The notes under the pieces were generated by a model that saw only the letters and a program-made list of their open reading frames with translations, did not search any database and was not told the DNA's origin. The position numbers were made by a program, and so were the translations under genes. DNA of 8,632 bases from Candidatus Poribacteria bacterium WGA-3G (GTDB taxonomy: Bacteria; Poribacteria; WGA-4E; WGA-3G), in NCBI GenBank assembly GCA_000406005.1, contig ASZN01000127.1, forward strand, positions 1-8,632, written 5' to 3'. Shown here in pieces: positions 1 to 6,452 of this stretch; position 1 is the first letter of the stretch; every line of letters starts with the position of its first letter.

Positions 1-157
1 GATAACTTCCGCCTTTTTTCGTCCAACGCGATATATTTCGCATCGTCACACCCCCGGTCATCGCAAGCACGGCGAACACGATGCGGCAGAACTGACGGAG
101 CGTTGTTGTTGATAAATGTGGACTGAAAATAGTAAATAATGATACAATCTCTGACAT
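1..157 (-). CDS. Transposase, N-terminal fragment (cut by window edge)
   Basis: An open frame runs on the minus strand from an ATG at 157-155 off the left edge, giving 52 codons. The protein starts MSEIVSLFTIFSPHLSTTTL and continues with RQFCRIVFAVLAMTGGVTMR and then an ISRWTKKGGSY segment. This resembles, from memory, the N-terminus of DDE transposases of the IS4/IS701-like superfamily, which carry a 'LSRW..KGGSYRT' block about 45 residues in. The start is well supported: an in-frame stop lies just upstream (175-173), and AAAAGGA at 173-167 sits 9 nt before the ATG. The catalytic DDE residues would lie outside the window, so I cannot say whether the element is intact. The IS family is uncertain; that this is a transposase is moderately sure. 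Confidence 0.66.
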   Translation of the reverse strand, partial: MSEIVSLFTIFSPHLSTTTLRQFCRIVFAVLAMTGGVTMRNISRWTKKGGSY

Positions 158-264
158 GGGTAAACATCCTTTTTAAGTTTAGTATTTTCACCTATAACTT
201 TAGGATATTTACCCTATTTAGTCAATAATTTTGGCGAAGGTATTGGTAATTACTTTTACACACA
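158..264. other. Noncoding flank of the transposase, probable IS outer end
   Basis: This AT-rich stretch has no credible gene. It should contain the terminal inverted repeat and target duplication of the insertion sequence, but the other end is outside the window, so the border cannot be fixed. CCTA/TAGG pairs recur here (191-204 and 201-216) and could be part of the terminus. This is inference. Confidence 0.3.
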
Positions 265-325
265 AGGGAACCGTAGGGGTGTTTTTACTTGGGTGTTTCT
301 TCAAGGTTACCCAACCCCTACAAGC
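265..325. repeat. Palindromic intergenic element (nested hairpin)
   Basis: GTAGGGGT at 273-280 is perfectly complementary to ACCCCTAC at 314-321. Inside it, TTGGGT at 289-294 is complementary to ACCCAA at 309-314. The two arm pairs are nested except that they share base 314, so they would compete at that base. The loop is 295-308. There is no T-tract, so it does not look like a simple intrinsic terminator. It resembles short dispersed intergenic palindromes (REP or MITE-like), but its copy number cannot be judged from one copy. Confidence 0.5.
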
Positions 326-375
326 GTGTCATGTAGATCCCTATCACGCGGTGTAAACATATTTTTCGATTCTAC

Positions 376-381
376 TATAAT
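376..381 (+). promoter_or_regulatory. Candidate -10 box for the propeller gene
   Basis: TATAAT is a perfect sigma-70 -10 hexamer. A transcript would begin near 388, leaving a very short leader before the ribosome binding site. No good -35 hexamer lies 16-18 nt upstream (around 352-359), and there is no extended TGn, so the call is weak. Confidence 0.32.
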
Positions 382-388
382 CAACAAT

Positions 389-394
389 GGGAGG
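389..394 (+). promoter_or_regulatory. Ribosome binding site setting the start at 404
   Basis: GGGAGG lies 9 nt before the ATG at 404. The same reading frame is open further upstream to an ATG at 293, but that ATG lies inside the palindromic element and has no comparable site. The residues it would add look noncoding, and a signal-peptide-like N-terminus begins only at 404. Confidence 0.7.
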
Positions 395-403
395 CACATA
401 CAG

Positions 404-2290
404 ATGGATCAACAGATAAGAGACACGTTTCGACGGAAATTACCTGTCATTTGGATTGCTGCGGTGGTGTTTTTCGGCGGTTTCATGCTGCAACTTAGGG
501 CAGATGTAGAGGAAGGTTGGGTACAGACCAACGGTCCCTACGGTGGAGAGATTCTCACCGTCTATGCGGCACCTAAAGGCGTGCTTTTTGCTGGAACAGA
601 GGGTGCGGGTATCTTCCGTTCAACGGATCGCGGTGATACGTGGACACCTGTCAATACTGGACTACATTTTGAGCCAGGAGAGGGTTTTACGGGTGTTACC
701 GCGTTGGTGCAAAAGGGAGAGACTTTCTACGCTGGCACGCGGCGTACTTTGTACGCATCAACCGATGGTGGAAACACATGGCATCACGTTTCAAACTTCC
801 AAGAGTATGCATCCATCAGTGATATTGTGGTGATTGGTGAGCGTATATACGTCGGTACATTAAATACGGGGATTTGGTACTCAGATGATGACGGTGCCAC
901 GTGGCTGCAGGTGAATGATGGGTTCGGACCTATGTTAATTCGTGAACTTTCGAGTATAGGGACAACCCTTGTTGCGGGAGTCGGGGATAGAGTTTTCCGC
1001 AAAAGGGCGAATGAAGCGGAATTGACTGCTGTCCGTGATGATTTTGTTCTGCAGCAGATTGACTCGTTTGCGGCTATGGAGGACCTGCTCTACGTAGGTG
1101 GACATGCCGGTAGAGGTGGAGAAATTTTTAGATCTAATGATGAAGGAGACTCCTGGACCCGCATCACCGCAGAAGATATGGCACATACCGTTACGGCGTT
1201 GGCTGCGTTTGGCGGCACGCTGTACGCTGGGACGTATGGTAGTGGCGTTTTTCGTTCTGATGATAGCGGCGATTCCTGGACAGCAGTCAATGCAGGTTTG
1301 ACAAATCGGAGGGTCTCCACGTTGTTGACAGTCAATGAAGACACTGTCTTCGCTGGGACTTTAGAGGGTGGTATCTTTCACACGATGGAGGGTGGTGATT
1401 CTTGGGTGGAAGTCAACACAGGATTGACGAATACAACGGTTGGCGAGTTGGCGGTTATTGGAAATACAATTTACGCCGGAATGGGTGAGAGGATTGTCCA
1501 TTCAGTTGACGATGGAGAAGCGTGGCAACCCGTAAAGTTTTCATCAATGCTGGATGATTATCTGTTTTCCACGTTATCCGTTTTAGAAGGTGAGCTTTAC
1601 ATAGGTGCTATTAGATTTGCACCGCGTGATCAACGTGGTGTCGTAGGCGGTATTTTCCGGTTGGATGAAGAGAACAACTTGTTGGATGAGGTTATCGTTA
1701 ATAGAGACTTGACCGGGATTCAATATTTGGAGATTGTCGGGACGACTTTTTATATCGGCACCCAACGTGACGGGATCTATAAATGGGAGAAAGACTCAGA
1801 TCCATGGACCACGGATCTTGGTTTGAAAGGACACTTCATCACGGCATTATCGGTGAATGCCGAGAAGATCTATGCTGGCACTGATAATGGCGAAATTTAT
1901 CGTTCGGAGAACGCGGGAAAATCGTGGCAACTTGTCAATTCAACAGATATGGCAGGTAGCAGTGTATCCGGACTGAAGTGGATTGGATCAACCCTTTACG
2001 CATCCGCTTGGGGTACGGGAGTCATCCGTTCCGTTAATGGTGGCGATTCTTGGACACCTATAAACGATGGTTTGGATGATAGGACAGTTTCGACAATGGC
2101 GGCAACTGGCACCGAGCTTTACGCAGGCACTTATAGTAAAGGCGTTTTCCGATGGATGCCAGATAAAAGATGGTGGGAGCCGATGGGTTCGCTGCATCTG
2201 CACCAAATTCTGTCGTTAGTGGTCCTTGATGATTTTCTCTACGCAGGTACAGGCGCAGGCGGTGTGTTTAAGATTCGGATTGCGGAGTAG
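404..2290 (+). CDS. Exported Asp-box (BNR/sortilin-type) beta-propeller protein, 14 repeats
   Basis: This is a 628-residue protein that probably folds as two seven-bladed beta-propellers and acts outside the cytoplasm. The N-terminus has a basic stretch (RRK, 10-12), a hydrophobic core (13-31) and a possible cleavage after LRA (31-33), so it is a signal peptide or a single membrane anchor. After that a unit of about 42-50 residues repeats 14 times. Each starts with a strand like YAGT (near 63, 109, 149, 190, 230, 274, 316, 357, 399, 449, 490, 532, 573, 613), often followed by GIFRS. Nine units carry an Asp-box of the S-x-D-x-G-x-x-W type: residues 73-80, 119-126, 160-167, 244-251, 285-292, 327-334, 367-374, 501-508 and 543-550. 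Database hits would probably be named 'photosystem II stability factor-like', 'sialidase-like' or 'VPS10-like', but nothing shows such an activity. No separate catalytic domain is visible. The amidase gene follows 62 bp downstream on the same strand. Confidence 0.88.
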   Translation: MDQQIRDTFRRKLPVIWIAAVVFFGGFMLQLRADVEEGWVQTNGPYGGEILTVYAAPKGVLFAGTEGAGIFRSTDRGDTWTPVNTGLHFEPGEGFTGVTALVQKGETFYAGTRRTLYASTDGGNTWHHVSNFQEYASISDIVVIGERIYVGTLNTGIWYSDDDGATWLQVNDGFGPMLIRELSSIGTTLVAGVGDRVFRKRANEAELTAVRDDFVLQQIDSFAAMEDLLYVGGHAGRGGEIFRSNDEGDSWTRITAEDMAHTVTALAAFGGTLYAGTYGSGVFRSDDSGDSWTAVNAGLTNRRVSTLLTVNEDTVFAGTLEGGIFHTMEGGDSWVEVNTGLTNTTVGELAVIGNTIYAGMGERIVHSVDDGEAWQPVKFSSMLDDYLFSTLSVLEGELYIGAIRFAPRDQRGVVGGIFRLDEENNLLDEVIVNRDLTGIQYLEIVGTTFYIGTQRDGIYKWEKDSDPWTTDLGLKGHFITALSVNAEKIYAGTDNGEIYRSENAGKSWQLVNSTDMAGSSVSGLKWIGSTLYASAWGTGVIRSVNGGDSWTPINDGLDDRTVSTMAATGTELYAGTYSKGVFRWMPDKRWWEPMGSLHLHQILSLVVLDDFLYAGTGAGGVFKIRIAE

Positions 2291-2312
2291 GCAGATTAAT
2301 TAGGGTAAACGA

Positions 2313-2325
2313 CACAGGGACTGTG
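2313..2325. repeat. Small hairpin between propeller and amidase genes
   Basis: CACAG at 2313-2317 and CTGTG at 2321-2325 are perfect complements around a GGA loop. No T-tract follows, so termination is unlikely. It may be a remnant of another short intergenic palindrome. The alternative GTG start of the amidase (2323) would sit inside it. Confidence 0.3.
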
Positions 2326-2341
2326 CCTACGACTTCTAACA

Positions 2342-2347
2342 AGAGGA
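2342..2347 (+). promoter_or_regulatory. Ribosome binding site setting the start at 2353
   Basis: AGAGGA lies 5 nt before the ATG at 2353. It favours this start over the in-frame GTG at 2323, which would add ten residues (MPTTSNKRKN) that look noncoding and would place the start within a hairpin. Confidence 0.65.
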
Positions 2348-2352
2348 AAAAT

Positions 2353-3753
2353 ATGCGTGAAACGCCATTTCACTTCAGAACGATTACCGAGATTTCGGAA
2401 GAGATTGCTTCAAAACGGTTGTCGCCTGTGGAAGTGACAACTGCGATGCTGGAACGTATTGAGCAGCTTGACAGTCAATTGAAGAGTTACGCCACAGTGA
2501 TAGCCGAGCAAGCGATGGCTGCTGCACAAGCGGCGGAGCGGGAGATTACTAACGGAATGTATCGCGGTCCCCTTCACGGTATCCCTATCGCAGTGAAAGA
2601 CCTCTGCTTTACGAAGAGTGTCCGGACAATGGGCGGGGTGGAGGTGCTTGCGGAGCATGTGCCTGCCTTTGATGGCACGGTGATCACAAAACTCGCGTCT
2701 GCGGGTGCGGTCCTGCTCGGTAAACTCAATCTGACGGAAGGTGCGATGGGCGGCTATAATCCGAATTTTGCTATCCCTCAAAATCCGTGGAATCCTGACC
2801 GATGGACGGGTTCGTCATCCAGCGGTTCTGGTGTTGCAACGGCGGCGGGGTTGTGTTTCGGTTCGCTTGGTAGCGATACAGGTGGCTCTATTCGCTTTCC
2901 GTCAGCGGCATGTGGTGTTGTGGGGATAAAACCGACGTGGGGGAGAGTGAGTCGTTACGGTGTGCTTGCGCTTGCCGAATCCATGGATCACGTCGGACCG
3001 ATGACGCGAAGTGTCGCTGATGCGGGGATTTTGCTGGAGGCGATCGCTGGTTCTGACCCGAACGACCCAACTTCTCTGCCTGACCCGGTGCCGAATATGC
3101 TTGAAGGTGTAGGACAGGACCTCCGAGGTATCCGCATCGGGTTTGATGAGCACTATGCGACAAACGGTATTGACGTTGAACTCGCCGATGCCGTGCGTGC
3201 GGGTGTGGACATCCTCTCGGATCAAGGTGCTGAAATTGTCGAAGTTGAATTGCCGGATGTGGACGAATACGTCTCCGCATGGCCCACGTTGTGCGCTGCC
3301 GAGGCGGTCGCAGCGCACGCCGCAACCTACCCATCCCAACGGGATGCCTACGGGCCTTGGTTCCGAGGATGGCTTGATATGGGTGCGAAGGTAACAGGTG
3401 CGGTATACGCGAAGGCGAACAATTTGAGAGCTGCCTGCACGGGACACCTCAGACGGGTGTTTCAAGAGATTGATGTGTTGGTGTGTCCGTCGATGTCTGC
3501 CCCGCCGCATGCCATCACACCGGAGATATTATACGGCGCGTATGACCCCCGGCATCCGAAGTTCCAGCGGTTCACCGTGCCATACAACTACAACGGCGCA
3601 CCGACGCTATCTGTGCCGTGCGGTATGAATAGCGAAGGGCTACCCTTGAGCATTCAGTTTGTCGGAAAACATTTGGCAGAGCCGTTGTTGTGTCGGGTCG
3701 GACACGCTTATGAAAGCGCGACACCGTGGCAGGATCTTCATCCAGATGTTTAA
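2353..3753 (+). CDS. Amidase-signature family hydrolase
   Basis: The 466-residue product belongs to the amidase signature family, whose members hydrolyse carboxamide bonds with a Ser-cisSer-Lys triad. All three residues can be placed: Lys82 in AVKDL (80-84), the cis-Ser at 155 within GSSSSGSG (153-160), and the nucleophile Ser179 in GSDTGGSIRFP (173-183). The 24-residue spacing between the two serines matches that of fatty acid amide hydrolase. The length is normal and both ends look complete. No signal peptide is seen, so it is probably cytoplasmic. Known relatives include GatA of the Glu-tRNA(Gln) amidotransferase, but no gatB or gatC is nearby and the match is to the whole superfamily, so a stand-alone amidase is more likely. 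The substrate cannot be told. It is probably cotranscribed with the propeller gene 62 bp upstream. Confidence 0.92.
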   Translation: MRETPFHFRTITEISEEIASKRLSPVEVTTAMLERIEQLDSQLKSYATVIAEQAMAAAQAAEREITNGMYRGPLHGIPIAVKDLCFTKSVRTMGGVEVLAEHVPAFDGTVITKLASAGAVLLGKLNLTEGAMGGYNPNFAIPQNPWNPDRWTGSSSSGSGVATAAGLCFGSLGSDTGGSIRFPSAACGVVGIKPTWGRVSRYGVLALAESMDHVGPMTRSVADAGILLEAIAGSDPNDPTSLPDPVPNMLEGVGQDLRGIRIGFDEHYATNGIDVELADAVRAGVDILSDQGAEIVEVELPDVDEYVSAWPTLCAAEAVAAHAATYPSQRDAYGPWFRGWLDMGAKVTGAVYAKANNLRAACTGHLRRVFQEIDVLVCPSMSAPPHAITPEILYGAYDPRHPKFQRFTVPYNYNGAPTLSVPCGMNSEGLPLSIQFVGKHLAEPLLCRVGHAYESATPWQDLHPDV

Positions 3754-3757
3754 AGTG

Positions 3758-4771
3758 CTACTTCTGCGGTAGGCGATATCCCTCTTTCATCGTTTGAATG
3801 CTATAGAGGCAATGTTCTGCTGTGATGTAAAGCACCTTGCTCGTTTTGCCGTGTCCAAAGGCGACATTGGTGGGTTTATCGGGTGTCTCGACGTATGCCA
3901 GTTCTTCACCTTCAGGTGTGTAAACGCGAACACCGGGGCGAGTCTCATCGCGCACCGCCACCCAGAGATTCCCTTCAGCATCGACGACCATACCGTCCGG
4001 ACCGTCCTGTGGCGCGTAATCAACAAGCACTTTTCGGAAAGTCGCCGTGCCTTCCGGCGAGAGATCATAAGCGAGGAGTGCCATCCGTCCTTTATGCGGT
4101 TCCATCGCATCGGGAAGGTTACTACCCATCGCGCCGTTGTCATGACTGATGACGTAGAGGGTCTTTTGGTCTGGAGAGACTGCCACACCGTTCGGTTTGC
4201 CGCCATCCGTAACAACGAGATGAACGGAGCCGTCTGGATCGATACGATAGACCCCGAAAATAGGTTGCTCAACGGGTTCATTTCCAGCATATCGCGGATC
4301 CGTAAAATAGATGCGTCCCTGTTCATCAATTGTGAGATCGTTCGGTGAGTTAAAGGGTTTTCCGTTATAGAGACCGGCGATAATCTCGCTTTTACCAGTC
4401 TCCAGGTCTGTGCGGGTAATCCGCCGTCCCCCAAAATCCGCACCTTCCGCAACGACCAACCGACCTTGCGCGTCAAATTCCATACCGTTGGACATCCCAC
4501 TCGGAGAACGGAAAACGGTTGTTTCTCCAGTCTCCGGGTTATATCTCATGATATGTCCGGCTTGCATATCCGTCTGATCCGTGAAGGTGATGTCGCTGAA
4601 ATAGACTGTGCCATCTGGTGCCACGGTCGGTCCTTCTGTGAAATGTGCGTCGTTGAACAACGCTTTAAGTTCCGCGCCGGGTGCAATAATAGGGTCGCTA
4701 CTTTCGGTATTCCCAATGAGTGTAGGCGTTAAGATACATACAAGCGTTTGAAACATTTGTAGATTCAGCAT
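3758..4771 (-). CDS. SMP-30/gluconolactonase/LRE-family protein
   Basis: The 337-residue protein matches the SMP-30/gluconolactonase family, six-bladed propellers that use a divalent metal to hydrolyse sugar lactones or related esters. Residues aligning with the metal and active-site positions of human SMP-30 (Glu18, Asn103, Asn154, Asp204) all appear present: Glu46 in FTEGP, Asn144 in SPNDL, Asn194 in KPNGVAVS and Asp259 in GPDGMVVD. The gap between the last two is about 15 residues longer than in SMP-30, pointing to an insertion around 209-229 (HDNGAMGSNLPDAMEPHKGR). The N-terminus (about 1-20) is hydrophobic and could be a signal peptide, so export is likely but not certain. AAGGAG at 4783-4778, 6 nt before the ATG, fixes the start. 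It lies 42 bp downstream of the HicB-like gene, probably on the same transcript, and its stop is 4 bp from that of the convergent amidase. Confidence 0.88.
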   Translation of the reverse strand: MLNLQMFQTLVCILTPTLIGNTESSDPIIAPGAELKALFNDAHFTEGPTVAPDGTVYFSDITFTDQTDMQAGHIMRYNPETGETTVFRSPSGMSNGMEFDAQGRLVVAEGADFGGRRITRTDLETGKSEIIAGLYNGKPFNSPNDLTIDEQGRIYFTDPRYAGNEPVEQPIFGVYRIDPDGSVHLVVTDGGKPNGVAVSPDQKTLYVISHDNGAMGSNLPDAMEPHKGRMALLAYDLSPEGTATFRKVLVDYAPQDGPDGMVVDAEGNLWVAVRDETRPGVRVYTPEGEELAYVETPDKPTNVAFGHGKTSKVLYITAEHCLYSIQTMKEGYRLPQK

Positions 4772-4813
4772 ATTTCGCTCCTTTTCCTGTGGACTTCCAA
4801 TTCCAATTTACGT

Positions 4814-5047
4814 TTAATCTGACGATAGGAAAGCGGTTTCATCAGAGTTAATGGATACCTCAAATTTGCGGAGCTTCGGCATTACAGTTGGTTGAGGAGG
4901 TTCAAGGTAAAGTTCTAATGCCTCTTTAAGATTGTCGATCGCTTCATCTTCACTTTTACCTTGACTGGCAACATCTATCTCTAAACATTGCGCGATCAAC
5001 AACTCTCCATCTTGTGAAATACTTGCTGTGAAAGTTTGCTTTTTCAT
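4814..5047 (-). CDS. HicB-like (type II antitoxin family) protein, no HicA partner
   Basis: This 77-residue protein has the compact HicB/UPF0150 fold. A beta hairpin (3-20) is followed by AQCLEIDVASQG (19-30) and the helix SEDEAIDNLKEALELYLE (32-49), a pattern typical of HicB antitoxins. In classical pairs HicB neutralises the mRNA-cleaving HicA toxin and represses the operon. Here no HicA-like frame of about 60 residues is visible on either side. The tail after residue 50 is too short for the usual helix-turn-helix or ribbon-helix-helix DNA-binding domain. It may therefore be a solitary HicB-fold protein of unknown role. AAGGAG at 5060-5055, 7 nt before the ATG, supports the start, and a good promoter lies upstream. 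Family is fairly sure; antitoxin function is not. Confidence 0.8.
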   Translation of the reverse strand: MKKQTFTASISQDGELLIAQCLEIDVASQGKSEDEAIDNLKEALELYLEPPQPTVMPKLRKFEVSINSDETAFLSSD

Positions 5048-5063
5048 ATTTTAACTCCTTTTG

Positions 5064-5085
5064 TCCGTTGTCGGATGATATATCA
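5064..5085. promoter_or_regulatory. Two adjacent palindromes in the hicB-like leader
   Basis: TCCG (5064-5067) and CGGA (5072-5075) form a small hairpin around TTGT. Directly next to it, TGATATATCA (5076-5085) is a perfect 10-bp palindrome. It sits about 10 bp downstream of the -10 box, near the expected transcription start. An operator is possible, but there is no proof. Confidence 0.3.
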
Positions 5086-5094
5086 AATTACAAT

Positions 5095-5123
5095 ATATTA
5101 GCACACGTACCGAACTTTCTCAA
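5095..5123 (-). promoter_or_regulatory. Sigma-70-type promoter for the HicB-like gene
   Basis: On the minus strand TTGAGA (5123-5118) and TAATAT (5100-5095) are separated by exactly 17 nt. Each is close to the TTGACA/TATAAT consensus. Transcription would start near 5088, giving a leader of about 40 nt before the ATG at 5047. This is the best promoter match I found in the window and suggests the HicB-like and lactonase genes have their own promoter. Confidence 0.55.
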
Positions 5124-5234
5124 TTTTTTACGAGGCATTCAACTGGTAGCCATCAACAAAGAACATCTAACAAAGCAATGGGCATCCGCCGTCCTGATTT
5201 CCGAATAAAAAATTAACAGATATTGTGAATGCTG

Positions 5235-6251
5235 TTAACCCATCGGATGCGGACCGTGTGTTGCCACGCCTTGTCGGGCGTATGCATAGACGGCATCTTG
5301 AATCTCAAGAATCTTTACCGCATCAGCAACAGTCGGCTCGAATGCATTGCCGTCTCGGATTGCATCAAACGCGCTGCCCATTATCCCCTGAATCCGTGCC
5401 CCGTGCGAGATGTCCTCGCTGAACTGCACACCTTCAGTCGTATGCACTTCAATCAAGGGTTCACCGTTGCGACCATATTGCTCAAATACCGATGCCTTCG
5501 TCCCTATGAATCGGAAGAAATGATCGCCACCGCGGGTACCGGACGGATAGTTGTAACCGGATTCAATAATACCGGTGATGCCACTCTCTGTTCGCAACAC
5601 ACCCATACCACTATCCTCCACACCTCGACTGTACATGGCGTTCGACATGACCGCGCCGACGACTGTAATTGGTTCATCGCCGACGAACTGGAGGAATGTA
5701 TCAATACCGTGTGCGGATTCGACTGCCCAGCATCCACCACCGGATACGCTCGGATTGTTGTGCCAATAAGAGGGTGTCGGATCGTAACGGGATGGGGGAC
5801 CGTTGTTCAGTCTGCTGTTATATAACGTCAGTTCTCCCAAACTGCCATCAGCGACCATCTCTTTAACAACACTCACGATTCGGCTTGCACGGTTCGGCAG
5901 TACAAGCGCACTGAAGACCCCGTATTTTTCAGATGCTTCCGCGGCAGGACGAAGCCTGTCTGCACAGTCGGCAAACGGTTTGTCCAAGAGATAGGGGATA
6001 CGCCGATCTACGCATATCTGCACATGATCCCCCATTTCAATGTGTTTGCCAGCGACGAGGACAGCGTCCGGTTTGCTGGTATCAAGGCACTCCGCGGCTG
6101 TCTCGAATCCCGGACATTCAAAATCGTCCATCAACTGTTGTCGAGGAGCAGGTTCAGCGTCCATGACACCGACAATCTCGTGTCCGAGTCCGTGCGCCGT
6201 GCGCGCCATACTCCGCCCGTGATGACTATACGAAAGAACAACCAATTTCAT
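5235..6251 (-). CDS. Gfo/Idh/MocA-family oxidoreductase
   Basis: The 338-residue protein is a probable NAD(P)-dependent dehydrogenase of the Gfo/Idh/MocA family, which acts on sugars, cyclitols and derivatives. An N-terminal Rossmann half (1-120) contains LLDKPFAD (88-95), the family's EKP motif, with the catalytic Lys at 91. The C-terminal half has SGGGCWAVESAHGID (170-184), matching the GGG-x(7)-H-x(2)-D block with catalytic His181 and Asp184. The nucleotide loop is unusual: KLVVLSYSHHGRSMA (2-16) keeps only Gly12 of GxGxxG, with Ser at 7 and 9. There is no signal peptide. AGGAG at 6263-6259, 7 nt before the ATG, sets the start. A repeat-rich gap of 198 bp separates it from the upstream membrane-protein gene. 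The substrate is unknown; a link to that membrane protein or the lactonase is inference. Confidence 0.87.
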   Translation of the reverse strand: MKLVVLSYSHHGRSMARTAHGLGHEIVGVMDAEPAPRQQLMDDFECPGFETAAECLDTSKPDAVLVAGKHIEMGDHVQICVDRRIPYLLDKPFADCADRLRPAAEASEKYGVFSALVLPNRASRIVSVVKEMVADGSLGELTLYNSRLNNGPPSRYDPTPSYWHNNPSVSGGGCWAVESAHGIDTFLQFVGDEPITVVGAVMSNAMYSRGVEDSGMGVLRTESGITGIIESGYNYPSGTRGGDHFFRFIGTKASVFEQYGRNGEPLIEVHTTEGVQFSEDISHGARIQGIMGSAFDAIRDGNAFEPTVADAVKILEIQDAVYAYARQGVATHGPHPMG

Positions 6252-6270
6252 GTTTTATCTCCTTTTTTTG

Positions 6271-6452
6271 TAGTTAACAGTTAACAGTTAACAGTTAACA
6301 GTACTCAGTTTTCAGTTAAGAGACTATTTGTAGCGGTTACTAATTCTGCTACTGCCACAAGCAACCTCTTTAACTGGTAACTAAAAGCGCAGCGTACTGG
6401 TGACTGGTAACTATTCCCTCTGACAACTATTCCCTCTGACAACTGATAACTA
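6271..6452. repeat. Nested palindromic region built of 7-bp repeats
   Basis: At 6272-6320 seven heptamers follow each other: four perfect AGTTAAC (6272-6299) and three variants (AGTACTC, AGTTTTC, AGTTAAG). To the right, ACTGRTAACTA occurs at 6373-6383, 6403-6413 and 6442-6452, and ACTGGTR repeats in tandem at 6396-6409. TAGTTAACAGT at 6271-6281 is complementary to the 11-mer at 6373-6383, and to that at 6442-6452, with one mismatch each. CAGTTAAGAG (6313-6322) pairs with CTCTTTAACTG (6366-6376) with one bulged base, and GTAGC (6330-6334) pairs with GCTAC (6348-6352). The whole region can therefore fold as a nested hairpin. The rightmost copy overlaps the stop codon of the membrane-protein gene. 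It could be a MITE-like element or repeat-expanded noncoding DNA. Confidence 0.7.
6411..6442. repeat. 16-bp perfect tandem duplication
   Basis: CTATTCCCTCTGACAA is present twice without a gap (6411-6426 and 6427-6442), within the larger heptamer-rich region and just beyond the end of the membrane-protein gene. A slippage origin is likely. Confidence 0.85.

Noticed and set aside
293..403. Upstream extension of the propeller protein starting at the ATG at 293
   Set aside because: It lies within the palindromic element and lacks a ribosome binding site. The site at 389-394 and a signal-peptide-like N-terminus support the start at 404.
2888..3510. Two overlapping minus-strand frames of 148 and 202 residues inside the amidase gene
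   Set aside because: They are antisense shadows of a well-supported enzyme gene. Their composition (many Arg and His) is typical of reverse frames in moderately GC-rich coding DNA.
2353..3753. Assignment as gatA (Glu-tRNA amidotransferase subunit A)
   Set aside because: No gatB or gatC neighbours are present, and the visible motifs are shared by the entire amidase signature family.
4814..5047. A complete hicAB toxin-antitoxin module
   Set aside because: Neither the 42 bp downstream nor the 187 bp upstream contains a HicA-like frame.
5150..5234. Intrinsic terminator after the oxidoreductase gene
   Set aside because: A minus-strand T-run exists near 5208-5216, but no stable hairpin directly precedes it.
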